From Apoderus coryli (lineage: Eukaryota > Arthropoda > Insecta > Coleoptera > Attelabidae): a DNA stretch of 64,000 nucleotides. A program made the position numbers and the translations under genes. Numbering within the stretch: position 1 is the stretch's first letter; every line of letters begins with the position of its first letter. The stretch lies in NCBI GenBank assembly GCA_911728435.2, contig OU452206.1:15530297-15594296 (forward strand). Direction: 5' to 3'. Positions 22,522 to 33,229 of the stretch are shown here, one piece after another. The notes under the pieces are model-generated. The model had not been told where the DNA came from. It did no database searches and was given only the letters and a program-made list of their open reading frames with translations.

Positions 22522-23268
22522 AAGTCGACTTTTCCAAGTGCTCTAACTCTGTTACGAGTAGGGAACATTCATTTGTAGCAATCGATTAGGTAAAAAATAA
22601 TATCGTTTACCACCTCATCTTTGGTTTAACGCATGTCATCTCGTTAATTGACCTTAATTATTCTATGCTACAACCCTTGATATATTAACATACTGGCTGC
22701 TATTTTTTTTTCAACATAGTTATCAATTTATTTTACTAAATAAACTATTTTTGCCTCATACCTAAAATTATAAAACCAGGATAGGTATTTTAACAATCCT
22801 TAAAACCACAGATCTAGAAACTCTAGATCTAGATCTGTGCTTAAAACCCTCTTTTTATCTTAATATTATCCATAATTTGAGATAAAACCGATTTAATAAT
22901 ACCTACATGCCCAATGCTTTACATGGTCCACTGTAAAAAAGTAAATCTGAAATAAAAGTACTTACTTAAATCTAAATCTTATGCTAACTTTCACTACATC
23001 CAGTACTCACATGGTATTTTATTGTACCATCCTTAGGCAAGGAAAGACACCTAATCTAAGGTACCATCACACCAGTTCATAGGTACCTACCTAATCTTAG
23101 CTTATTGATCAACCGCCTAGTATAGGAGTTATTATTCGGTGGTATAGGCAAAGATTAATGTATGTAATTGATCTTTGACGATGGCCAATATAACTAGAAT
23201 AAATTGTAGTAAAATAAAATGTTGGCTATTATATTTGATTAAAAAAATATATAATTAATTACTAACTA
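22522..23268. other. Intergenic
   Basis: No gene seen. A short perfect hairpin built on the repeated word CTAGATCT (AGATCTAGA repeats) lies near 22809-22836. Confidence 0.4.
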
Positions 23269-23271
23269 TTA

Positions 23272-23773
23272 AGGCGGGTTTAGCCAACTAATAATGGATA
23301 GTACATAATGCATAAAGAATAATGCTTAATACATAGTGCATAATCGATAATTCACAACAAAATATAGGTGTTTATAAAACTCATAACTTTTATGCATAAA
23401 GCGAAAAGTGACAATTGACTAGACAGCAGGTTAACCTATTACCATTGTCTTTAAAGATAATGCTTTTACTTTTGTGTTGGACTTATTTATGTTTTAATAG
23501 CTTTCAAATTAAAAATTCTGTTAATTATCACATTTATTTGTAGATTGAGGTTATGTAAGTGTTTATAATTTATGTGCGGCGCATGCGTAGTGATATTTTT
23601 TGCATAATTTAGTGCATAAAGTTGAAAGTTCCCAACCTTATGCATTATAACGAAAATTCGGAATTATACACTATTCGTTGTATAAACAGGTACATGTAAA
23701 TGCCGTGTTTTAAAAATTATCCATTATGCACTAAAATTATGCATTATGCATTATTAGTTGGCTAAACCCGCCT
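23272..23773. mobile_element. MITE with TTA target duplication (PIF/Harbinger type)
   Basis: The terminal inverted repeats are AGGCGGGTTTAGCCAACTAA at the left, continuing TAATG, and its complement at the right, ending AAACCCGCCT. They are flanked by exact TTA duplications (23269-23271 and 23774-23776). At 502 bp it is non-coding and rich in GCATAA words. A 3-bp TWA duplication is diagnostic of PIF/Harbinger elements. Confidence 0.85.
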
Positions 23774-23776
23774 TTA

Positions 23777-25955
23777 TTTGTATTTTGTTTTCGAACTTAT
23801 AAAATGTTATTGCCCGCCTCTCTAGTGGCGGCATCTATTGACCATGTACACAATTAATACATAGTTATCACTTATATTCGAAAGGGAACGCCACAAGTAT
23901 TGTCGTGTGTTAATTCAATTATTTCAAATAGTTTTGTATGAAGTGTGTTTGAGATTTTGATTTGAACATCATAATTATATTACACTTATTTAAAAGTGAT
24001 TTAATTTAAGTTTGTATACGATTTTTTGTGTATTATACGAAATCATTAATTAAATTCGGTATAAATTCCTATAAAATGACAGGTGCACTATCAATGTTTT
24101 GTCCCTAACCTTGATTATGGCCAATCAGAGTGCGGAGCGCATTCAATCAACCAATAGCCAGGCGTTTTCCACCAGGGTCAACAAAACCTTGTGAAATAGC
24201 TAAGTTTTATGGCGGCCATGTTGAAAACAACATTTTTCCTGAACGTGTGCATTTTTCCAAAAAATTTCGGTGATTCCAAGTGAAATATTTAGATAACATT
24301 GGATTAGTTAACGTGTGTTTATATCTGTATACAACAATGACAACATTTGGTGTATTTGTGTGTTGAAATGCCGTTTATTTGATGGATAATTTAGTGTTTT
24401 GATGTCACAAGACCTTGAATATCGTGTGTTTGACTCTTAGGTACCTACACCGAATTTAGGATACTCTTCACTATGCATTTCTTCATAACAGGTAAACGAT
24501 TTGCCGAAAGATATTTCTAGTATATTAAGAAAATGTCATAGGGTTCCTATAAAAAATGTTCCGATTATAAACACTAACTACCTACATAACTTTTTATAGG
24601 TTAGAATCTCTAATTATGTAGTTTTGTAATTAGAGCTAATTATAAAACATTTTACAGGATTTTAAAAACGCTGCTGACGTTGATATAAATTGAACTATTC
24701 TGTTCTATCTAATCAATACTAGACCTAAGGAAATTCGTCAAAGGGTACAACATTACCACTTACCTAATCAATTTACAACATGAGAATAATTAAGGCCAGA
24801 AAGAAGAAAGTGTATATTTCTTACTTAATTTGTTGATTTATTCAAATCATATTTCAGTGTAGATAATGATTTTAGCGACTTACGGTCATACGTACAATTT
24901 TTTACTACCTACTTAGTTATTTTTAATTGACCTTTTACATTATTAAGTTTTTTGTGGATACCAATTATTAGTAAGTACGGGGGCTTATCATTAACTAGGA
25001 CCTCTTTAAGTTAATTTATTTATTATTATTATTAGTTTCCACTGCTTGATAAGTATGCAATTAAATAAATACACGTCCTACAAGTACTTAAGTATTGTCA
25101 ACAGGTTGTAGAAACCCGATTACCTAAAAGACAAAAATATACTAACTAGGTACTAACAATAACAAGGTATGAGTAATAATATTATTCTTACAAAACCATT
25201 AACATCAAAATACTAAGTGATGTGCTAAATCATGACAGCAGTCTTGGCAGTAAAGAAAGTTATGGCCTTGATCTCTAAGCGAAGCAGTGACAATAACTCC
25301 ATAAGGAAGTTCTACATTTATTCATTATTTAGGTATATGTAGTAGTTTCCCTATGGAGTGTCAGTACAAATTGACATTAATCAGTTATAATAAAGACACC
25401 TGAGATGTAAGTAAATAAATAAATAGCAATATTGGGATAAACATGTTGGGAAGGTTCAAAAGCGCTTATTGAGATTTTTTAATTTGTACATAACTATGGT
25501 ATATGAACTCATACAAATAAAAGTAAATAATGGATTTATTGACTCGGAAGTATTTGCGAATTATTTGGTTAAATACTCTGTTAAATATATTAGGGTTGAG
25601 GGTGAAAATAATTTTTATTTCGTCTCTCATTTTACGAACTTAAATATATCCATTCGTATCTAATGGCCAGTCATATATGGAAAAATATACCAAGTATAGC
25701 AAGACAGGTATGCATAATTAAATAAATAATGAAAATTATAGGTAATACACGATAGACACATTTTGCCAATAGATAAGTTCAGTTAGTGACGTCGAAGCGA
25801 AGAGTGAACATCAGGGTGATTGACCCCTCTTGACATACCCACCGATTTTCTGCTCGGTTGTTACCTACTTACTCTTCAACTATCTGCCTTCTAGTTAGTA
25901 CACTAGCTTACCATTACATCAGCATTCTTATTGACTCCTGTATTATATAATTTTA
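23777..25955. other. Intergenic; contains one promoter-like stretch
   Basis: No protein family was recognised. The segment 24121-24491, listed separately, is less AT-rich and has promoter-like words. The remainder is AT-rich with frequent GTAGGTA/TACCTAC steps. A 64-codon frame at 25469-25663 is not supported. Confidence 0.4.
24121..24491 (+). promoter_or_regulatory. Possible promoter and first exon with splice donor
   Basis: Two CCAAT boxes (CCAATCAGAG at 24121, CCAATAGCCA at 24151) precede TTATGGCGGCCATG (24207-24220), a YY1-like initiator word common at TATA-less promoters. Further on, ATGCATTTCTTCATAACAG (24473-24491) runs into GTAAAC, a good 5' splice site. This could be the first exon of an unseen host gene. 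It rests on motif context alone. Confidence 0.25.
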
Positions 25956-26143
25956 ATGTACGGGGTGATTCACGAGTGAGAAATTTGAAATGAAATATCC
26001 TGGATATTATCTTTTTTTTATTGATAAATTAACTCCTGTATTAAATGTGTCATTTAAAGATGTCTGTTTTGTCATTTTGACAGCGATAAAAAAGGTGCAT
26101 CGATAAAAACGCTTTATTTGAAATCGGTGCAACTTTACGTGTA

Positions 26144-26163
26144 CGCAAATGACGTCATTTGCG
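26144..26163. promoter_or_regulatory. 20-bp perfect palindrome with CRE core
   Basis: CGCAAATGACGTCATTTGCG is a perfect palindrome centred on TGACGTCA, the cAMP-response/ATF site, in an AT-rich setting. It lies upstream of the rearranged mariner and has no gene nearby. Confidence 0.5.
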
Positions 26164-26340
26164 ATTACAAAATGGTGCACGGCTTATTTGAAATGCACTG
26201 CGAGCGATATGAATTTGCACCACTCGCAACTTTTGCGCATGGGGGTATACCGATCGCAAGTCAACTTTCGTACACGCAATGTATGACAAGACGTCAGTTT
26301 ATTTTATTTTTGACATTTCACATCAAATAAATTTTAATTT

Positions 26341-26541
26341 TGATTATCGCGTGGTGGATCTTTTAATAATTTTGTTAGTCACATTTAGTTCAGTCACTCT
26401 TTTGGGTGATGATGAATGTCGCCATTCCATGGATTGTTGTTTCGATTCTGGTGTGACGTAGGCCACCCATGTTTCGTCACCAGTAACAATTTGGTCTAAA
26501 AAATCTTCACCTACATTGTGGTACCGCTCAAGGAAAGTCAA
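26341..26541 (-). pseudogene. Mariner (DD34D) transposase, middle segment, inverted
   Basis: Minus strand encodes TFLERYHNVGEDFLDQIVTG, then DETWVAYVTPESKQQSMEWR and SSSPKRV. This is the region around the first catalytic Asp of a mariner transposase and is nearly identical to 48300-48450. Here the GATTTTTTAGAC run has six T residues and stays in frame. The transposase C-terminus follows immediately, but on the plus strand. Confidence 0.9.
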
Positions 26542-26551
26542 TGCACTGCAC

Positions 26552-26760
26552 AGTGGTTAACAAGTCAGGCGGCAGAATTTTATGAGGAGGGTATTCAAAA
26601 ACTGGTGCCACGTTACGACAACTGCCTCAATATTCACGCAAATTATGTAGAAAAGTAGATTAAGGTACAGGCTTTCATGTAAAAATAAAATTATTGCGAT
26701 ATCTTTGCACGTCTTTTTTGAATTCCAAAACGGTACTTACTTAAAAAACATGCCTCGTAT
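26552..26760 (+). pseudogene. Mariner transposase C-terminus and 3' end
   Basis: Plus strand reads QWLTSQAAEFYEEGIQKLVP through NYVEK and a stop at about 26658, then a 3' UTR with AAAATAAAATTATTGCGATA as at 48960-49010. The segment between the middle and C-terminal parts, with the second and third catalytic Asp, is missing, and the junction is in opposite orientation to 26341-26541. Confidence 0.9.
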
Positions 26761-26761
26761 A

Positions 26762-27275
26762 ATATAGGTACTTAATCAAAAATATATGACCTGCGAAACG
26801 AAACAGAATTTTAATAATTTAATTTTCATTATTTCCAATAAACTAACTAGGTACTTTTTTTTTTCAAGAAAATAAAATAAACTACCTACTTTATTCAAAA
26901 AATAGAAAAAAAATATTGCCAGAGCTAAGATTCGAACCCAGAACGCTCTAACAATGACGCCAAAAACGCTTTATCAAATTACTTTATTATGTTCTAATAA
27001 GAGTTATAAGTTATAACTGGTGAAATTTTAAACGCCATTTTCTTGAGAATTATGAGGGGCAAATATCAAAAGTAACCTATCGCTGTAAAGTGATGTAGGT
27101 ATCACTCGACCTCTACTGCTATTTGAAAATTTGCCGGTTGTGTCCACCCCTATCACAGGGCAAAAGCGATTTCAACCAAAAACTAATGGGTTCATCCTAG
27201 GACTCCCCCAAACTCTTACACCAAAATTTAGCTCAATTGGTTAGAGCGTTTAGGCGCTATCGTGGACAGACTTCC
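26762..27275. repeat. Dispersed repeat with tRNA-like boxes, copy 1 (uninterrupted)
   Basis: Near-identical words occur in the same order here and in pieces between 49640 and 51870: CCTGCGAAACGAAACAGAA, AAATATTGCCAGAG, GATTCGAACCCAGAACGC, CTTTATCAAATTACTTTATT, TAACTGGTGAAATTT, ATCGCTGT, CATCCTAGGACTCCCCCAAA and GCGTTTAGGCGCTA. GGGTTCGAATC (minus strand, near 26930) matches a Pol III B box. TAGCTCAATTGGTTAGAGCG (near 27229, plus) matches a tRNA A box. The boxes face each other wrongly for a single tRNA, so this is a tRNA-derived repeat at most. Confidence 0.75.
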
Positions 27276-28595
27276 ATCTGGAAATGGTCTTAATCCTCTC
27301 AAGGAACTTCAAAATGGCTATATCCGTCTTTTTTTTAGCGCGTTCACAATATTGTCCCTGTGCGGGAAAGTAAAAATCAAAATTTAGTAAAATGGCAAAG
27401 CTGTGTGGACCTAGTGAACCACATCCAACACAAGAATTAACTTTATCCAAATTGTTCATCAGAAAACAAAAAAAATTAACTGCCTTGCAGACAACGAGAC
27501 TGGATTTAAAAAAATATTTTAAGCCAGGAATCCATAGACTGATTCACAAAAGATCTTCTGCAGGTCCAAGTGAGGGGAGGCCAAACCGCCTAAACGACTC
27601 CGAAGTATGATGTTTTGTATCTTTCAATGAAAATCCTATATATAGCTTGTCAAAATTAGAGATGCCTATTATGAGGATTTTTCGATATCTTATACATTAT
27701 GGGTTAAAAATTTGGAGAAATGGTTGGTAAATTGCATAACGTAAAAAAAAATAAAACCTTAAAATAATGACGAAAGAAAATTACACTAACCAAACATGTT
27801 ACGATCTCAGCTAAGGTCCCTTATCAGTGTTTATTTCAACTCAGTTCTTAAAAATTATCGTAAGCAATTCTAATGATCATTTTTCTTTTTGAAGGAAAAA
27901 GACTTTTTCTACTAATAAGGCGAAAAATTTTAAATTTGGTGTTTTTATATCTTTTCTTCTGATATCGACCCTCGTATTATGGTAGAGGTACTGTAGAACA
28001 CCCTTTGAGCTGTATATTATGTCGACTTCCACTGAACTGATTTAATTGACACCTTCCACATATTTCTTATTCACGCTGTCCAATTTTAGATCGTGTACAT
28101 CTAAGTACACACTTAGAAGGGGAATTCGACCGTAACATGCACAGGTGCCGCTTGGCATAATCTTCAAAAGCTTGAAGTTAAGAAAAAATTGCACACACGC
28201 ACATTTCATTATTGCAACAACACAAATACTTAGGTGTTGTTTTCATTCTTTTTCTATAGTTAATTTGGCGTAAAATGAATTATTTAAATAAGAACATTTT
28301 AAGCGCACCTAAAGACATAAATGTCGGGCTGACATTGTAACTTTACTATATTTATTTCTACGTCTTTCTAATTCTTATATGTGACTGGATGAGGCTTTCA
28401 GTTCCAGCCAGGGGTTTCATAGTGGGACAGTAGTGTATCGATCATCTTATTTCGTACGTTTGGCTGTGAAGCTTTACCCGTCGTTATCTTAATGCCTGGA
28501 AACATTGATGCTGTGCAAAAATTTATCACTCATACCATGTAATAGCCACCAGCATAACATGAACATTTTAGCTGTGAAAAAGGTTTGTTCTGGTT
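27276..28595. other. Intergenic, nothing recognised
   Basis: Overlapping open frames on both strands around 27250-27610 and one at 28505-28726 show no motifs or codon pattern that I would call coding. Confidence 0.4.
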
Positions 28596-28599
28596 GGAT

Positions 28600-29690
28600 T
28601 CAATTCAATATTTATTTATTTAGTATCACATACTATGACAATACATTTTTTACACAAATCTTAAAAACTAGCTTTTTAAACTCCCTTAAATTACTGATGC
28701 TTCGGATACACACGGCAATGCATTAAAAAGTCTCAGACCTTCATTGAATACCGAGTGGCACAAAAAATCTTTATTACTAAATTCAATATGAAAATTCTAA
28801 TTTGATCTTAGATACCTTTGATGCATTTCACCTCGCATTTTCAAAAATTCCCTTAGATATTTTGGTGTCTTCATATTTATTATTTTAAAGCTAAATATTA
28901 AATTTGCTCTCTCAATACACTGCCGTAAGCTAATTCAAGATATCCAACATACTTCGTTTGTACATGAGAGAAGTAATGTCATACAAAAATCAAAATGGGG
29001 TAATACTACAGTGTTGTAAATTAATTTTTTTGTTGGATACGACAATAAGTAGGACACACGACGAAAAAATCCTATTTTCTCTCCTAATTTACGACAAACA
29101 TAAGCAACATGGCCATGGAAGTTTAACTGAGAGTCAAGATATACACCCATATATCTCATATTAGAAACCCTTTCTATATTACAATTATCTATACTAATGA
29201 TGTGATTTTCGTTAATAAATTTATCACACTGTGATCTCGAACCAAAAATCATATACTTAGTTTTGTCTTTGTTTAACTTAAGCTTATTGTAACATAACCA
29301 TTTATAGAAACCACCCAATTCCTAATTCAAAATTTGTACAGTTTCGGAGTAATTCTTACCCGAGACAGACACAAGCGTATCGTCAGCGTATAAACTCACA
29401 AGAACAAATTTACGTCGTTGACATATATAAGGAATAACAGAGGACCGAGGACGCTTCCCTGTGGCACACCAATATCGCTACTTACATAATTAGATATTTT
29501 GCCATTAATCCTTGTGCTATGACACCTTTGACTCAAAAAATTTCCTAATAATTTCAATGCATTTCCCTGAATACCGTATCGATTAAGCTTATCAATTAAA
29601 TATTTTCTGTTCAAAAAGATGTGCATATCAATTGGTTCATCAGGCTTAAAAAGCCCATGCCACAACAATCTTGAACTACCTACCATCAAA
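28600..29690 (-). mobile_element. 5'-truncated Jockey-like non-LTR retrotransposon
   Basis: From 29689 downward, the minus strand encodes the fingers/palm region with IGVPQGSVLGPLLFLIYVND. A further segment at 29318-28935 has CYNKLKLNKDKTKYMIFGSR and MRYMGVYLDSQLNF. Beyond it lies a C-terminal tail (RLFNALP, LREFKKLVF, about 28740-28660). The catalytic YADD region falls in the damaged stretch between the two frames (about 29400-29320). The 3' end near 28600 carries AATAAATAAATATTGAATTG. Frame breaks and the absent 5' half mark it as inactive. Confidence 0.85.
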
Positions 29691-29813
29691 ATTTCCAGAG
29701 TGCCTATTCAGGTGACCAAATGGTATGGTGACTATTTTCCCGATCCTGTTTTGAGCCAAAAAAAATTCCAAATAAATTATTTATTCAAAAACAGTTGAAG
29801 ATAGGTATAGATA
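29690..29813. repeat. Arm fragment related to the 17.4-20.2 kb palindrome
   Basis: CCTATTCAGGTGACCAAATGG to ATTCCAAATAAATTATTTAT is collinear with 19915-20010, the right arm of the 17414-20244 element. It ends at the TA preceding the 29814-30679 element. Confidence 0.75.
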
Positions 29814-30679
29814 CAGTGTGTCCAAGATAACAATGGGATAGCATTCGAAGCTTAGAAACGGTAGGACTTATAATGTTGATTAAATTAGAGAAAAGTTGTA
29901 TAATTTAAACACCTTTTAGATGGTGTTTTCCAAATTATACTAACTAGCCGTTTTCGAGAATTTTTAGTTTTTATTTATTTCTGACATTTTTACAGATATA
30001 AAAAAATGAAAAGCACTTTCTCATTGTTACTTTTTGAAGAGAAGAAGTTGGCGGTTAGAAATATTTTCACTTCAACGTTTTGTTTTTGAAAAACCATCAT
30101 CAACTGGTTTAAAGTGTTTTTACCTGTTATTTAAATTTATTCAAGAAAAATCTCCATAGTTTGGCACTTAACTGATTGAATGCAGAGTAGTAGGTTATGC
30201 AAAAATGTTCTTTCGTCGTTATTCACAATTTTTTATTATTATTTAATTTAATTTATTTCTGTAATTTAGTTGAAATATTTGAGCTCTTTAGACTTATTAA
30301 AATAAAAACTTTCTCAGATGAATGTTTTAAGGCAAATAAGTGCCAAACTATTTTGAATTGAAAATGGCTTTAAATTTAACAGAAAAAATTCCAGGGGCGT
30401 ATTTAAAAAAGTTGATTATAGTTTTTCAAAAATGAAATTTGTAAACGCTATCTTATTTTCCTCCAAAAATTTTCAATGAGAAAGTGCTTTTAATTTTTTT
30501 ATAATCTGTAAAAATAATGTCAGAAATAAATAAAAACTAAAATCGCAAAAAATCGTTTTTCAAAAAAAAAAAAACTTTTGAAAACTCAATTTAAAGGGTG
30601 TTTAAATTGTACATTTTACTCTAATTTAACTGACATTCCAAGATTCCAATGCTATCCCATTCTTATCTTTGACACAGTG
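29814..30679. mobile_element. 866-bp palindromic TA-flanked element
   Basis: The left end CAGTGTGTCCAAGATAACAA (29814, TA before) pairs with the right end CTTTGACACAGTG (30679, TA after). Inner arm words match too: 29953-30030 pairs with 30471-30550 (ATTTATTTCTGACAT, AAAGCACTTTCTCATTG). The arms are about 400 bp and the element is non-coding. The outer motif CAGTGTG is one base from the CAGGGTG heptamer of other elements here. Confidence 0.85.
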
Positions 30680-30681
30680 TA

Positions 30682-31150
30682 TATTTTTAAGATGGCCGCA
30701 CTTCCGGTTATACCAGAAGTTGATGGTTATTCTCATATTTTAAATGGGACGCCTTAGATATGATTTCATTTTTAGATTCTATCAAAAAATTTAGACATAT
30801 TTTATGTAAAATGTCCGAACTTTAGCCGTTTTTGAGATATTTAGTATTTTACGTCAAAAATGAATAATTTTTCCTATAAGAGAGCCTAATTTGCGATGGA
30901 TTGCTTGTAGAAGGAGACCTATTTTCATTTACTGAGGCTATTTTGATCTTAGACTAATACAGGGTGACCAAAAATTATTAAGAAAATTTAAAAACTCATT
31001 TTCTTCAAATGTGAACACCATAATTTTATAATACTATCTTAAGTATAGCCTTAAAAATAAGGGTAATTTCGTGTAAAGTGCTCTAAGTATTACAAAAATG
31101 TGTACTTTTCGAAATATTAGCAAGTAAAGATTTTTTTATTACAAAAATGC
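30682..31150. repeat. Diverged single arm of the 18.2-19.6 kb palindrome family
   Basis: It is collinear with 18345-18840: ACTTCCGGT-TAT-ACCAGAAGT (30700-30720), TTTAAATGGGACGCC, TTTAGCCGTTTTTGA, AAGGAGACCTATTT, and TACAGGGTGACCAAAAATTA (30959) at the same relative place as the internal CAGGGTG at 18653. The mirrored arm is absent. Confidence 0.8.
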
Positions 31151-31564
31151 TGTTTTTTTAAATTTTGTAAATTTGTTATGGTAGCTGCCATGACGACGTG
31201 AAAAAAACATTCAATATCAATTGAAATGTCATTATTTATAGTTATTTCACAATTAGGCATCATTAAAATAAACATGGACGATTAAATCTTGGATTGCTGA
31301 TGCTGCTTGTTTTTTGTTTTATTTATTGATTTTAGATGTATGTGTTGTTTTTATCTATATTTTGTAATTATTTATTTTTTTTACATTTATTTTTTATACA
31401 TTAACCTAAAACATCTGAATATTGGTTCGTTCAAAAAAAAAAATTATCCACTTTAGCAGATTTACCCTAAATGTAGTTTCTTAGTTTTATTTTAATCGTT
31501 ATAAACATGGGTATTTGATAGTGATTATTTCTAGTTATTTTTGGTTATTTTTGATTGCGCTACA
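31151..31564. other. Intergenic, nothing recognised
   Basis: Very AT-rich, without supported features. Confidence 0.4.
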
Positions 31565-31785
31565 CGAGACACCCTTTCTATTTCTCTAATTATGTGTCCA
31601 GTGGTATTTTTTAGTGTTTGTAATTTATTTTTGGGGTTAGATTTCTATATCAGTTGTTAACTGCCATCTAACCCTTTTTGTAGTTCCTTTGTGTTTATGC
31701 ATTATAAATGTATGTAGGTATTGTAGAATTTGAACTTTATGTTATGTTGAACTGCAAATAAATTTATTATTATTATTATTTACAA
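31565..31785 (+). mobile_element. 3'-terminal fragment of a non-LTR retrotransposon
   Basis: TTGAACTGCAAATAAATTTA followed by an (ATT)n tail at about 31760-31780 matches the complement of 46305-46345. TTCTATATCAGTTGTTAACT with TGCCATCTAACCC matches the complement of 46400-46450. It is therefore the same family as the 46.3-47.5 kb element, here on the plus strand and reduced to its 3' UTR. Confidence 0.8.
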
Positions 31786-33229
31786 CCGAACCGGTTGTGT
31801 GTATTGAATCAATTCAACAATATTTATATTTATAATGACTGAATAAAGATTATTGAAACTACACAAACGAAGATTATTTAAATTTACCTACGGTTAATGT
31901 AAAGCACCTAAATATTATGCCGAACAACAATCAGAGCAAGCCGAGCGGCAATCGGCACACCAATTAGGGCGGACCCTGTCCGTTCGGTAAACGGTTTGCG
32001 GTGTTCTCATCACTTGTCGGTTTTTCCTCCGACATAAAACGAATGCGATTCTGGGTTTGGACAGGTCAAAACTGAAAACAATTATGAGAATAGCACAGAC
32101 GTTTCGTTTGTGGTTTGGATCGTCGAAATCAAAAAAGCTCATTCGCTGTTCTGTTTGTCGTTCGCTAGGCTTGTTGTTCCCCATAATGTTCAGGTCTATA
32201 CGAAGCTTAACAGAGTTTTATCAAGAACCTGCGAGATATTCGCTGAAAGATCTCCAGATAGACAGAAACCGTTAAGGGACAGTGTAAGACAAATTATTTT
32301 TATTATTATTATTACATCATGTTTAAGGAAACACAAGTAAAACTTTAGCGGTGCTAAAAGTGAAATTAGAACTCTATAAAAGTTATGTACACCGCTGGAA
32401 TGAAAGCGAATCTGTTCTCTCTTTGGTGTAGCGCAGGTACGTACCTACTGTAATGTAATAATATTACATAGCACGGCTCGCCAACAGCATCAGGCCAACA
32501 AAATACACACTCACATTCATTACACATCAAAATGAGAGCAAAAGAGATGGCAACATAGGGAGGCCGATTTAAGGGAGTGAGAGGCGCACTTGACTTTCAC
32601 TCTTTAAAACGTTTTCACATGACCTGCTTTGATGATATTGTCCTAGTTCTATATATGTAGATGATTGTGGATTATGGCCTCGTCAAATATCATCATAGTG
32701 TAGGTATGCTGCTACTTGATTCTATTATTGGATTTTATCATCGATGTTTATGTGGTAAATTATTTAATTTTTGCTTTATCGAAACTGCGTTTGTTATGCG
32801 AAAAACTAATTCAAATTGACTTCATATTCGAGTATGTTTTGGTAGATTAAGATCGGCGAATTTCCTTCGAAATGCAGCTGAATCTTGTTGAAGAAAAACT
32901 GCTTCACTGTTGACATCAATTTTTCTTTAATCATCTTTCAATCTCCGTTCCAAAAAGTCTTTGTATTGTTATGCCTGGGATTGACACAATTTTTTTTTTG
33001 TTTTGGCGAAGTAAGAGAAATCTTAACACTTCCCTGGGCAGTGTGTGGACTTTAACTCCACTAAAGCTCTCCCTCATTTGTTGTTTGGCTCGGAAACCAT
33101 CCCTTTTCCATGGCTTCGTATGTTCTGTCCTCAGTTGCTGTAGTCTTCTATTGTTGATTGTCTTCTGTTGCTGTTGTCCTTTGTTAGTGGTGCCTAGAAA
33201 ACACTCTGTAACATACATTTAATTAGTTG
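31786..33229. other. Intergenic, no gene supported
   Basis: Frames at 31915-32184 (minus) and 32057-32340 (plus) overlap each other. A glutamine/arginine-rich minus frame at 33218-32931 has no recognised domain, though it lies directly 3' of the retrotransposon below and could belong to it. A short inverted word, TGTAATGTAATAATATTACA, lies at about 32448. Confidence 0.4.

Noticed and set aside
23815..23840. Possible CTCF-like site (CTAGTGGCGGCATCT) next to the MITE
   Set aside because: The fit to the CTCF consensus needs an extra base and there is no supporting context.
27229..27300. Functional tRNA gene beginning at the A box TAGCTCAATTGG
   Set aside because: No B box at the proper distance downstream and no cloverleaf could be drawn.
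27392..27610. 72-codon plus-strand frame with a protein-like composition
   Set aside because: A minus-strand frame overlaps it, no domain or splice context is visible, and it lies in repeat-rich DNA.
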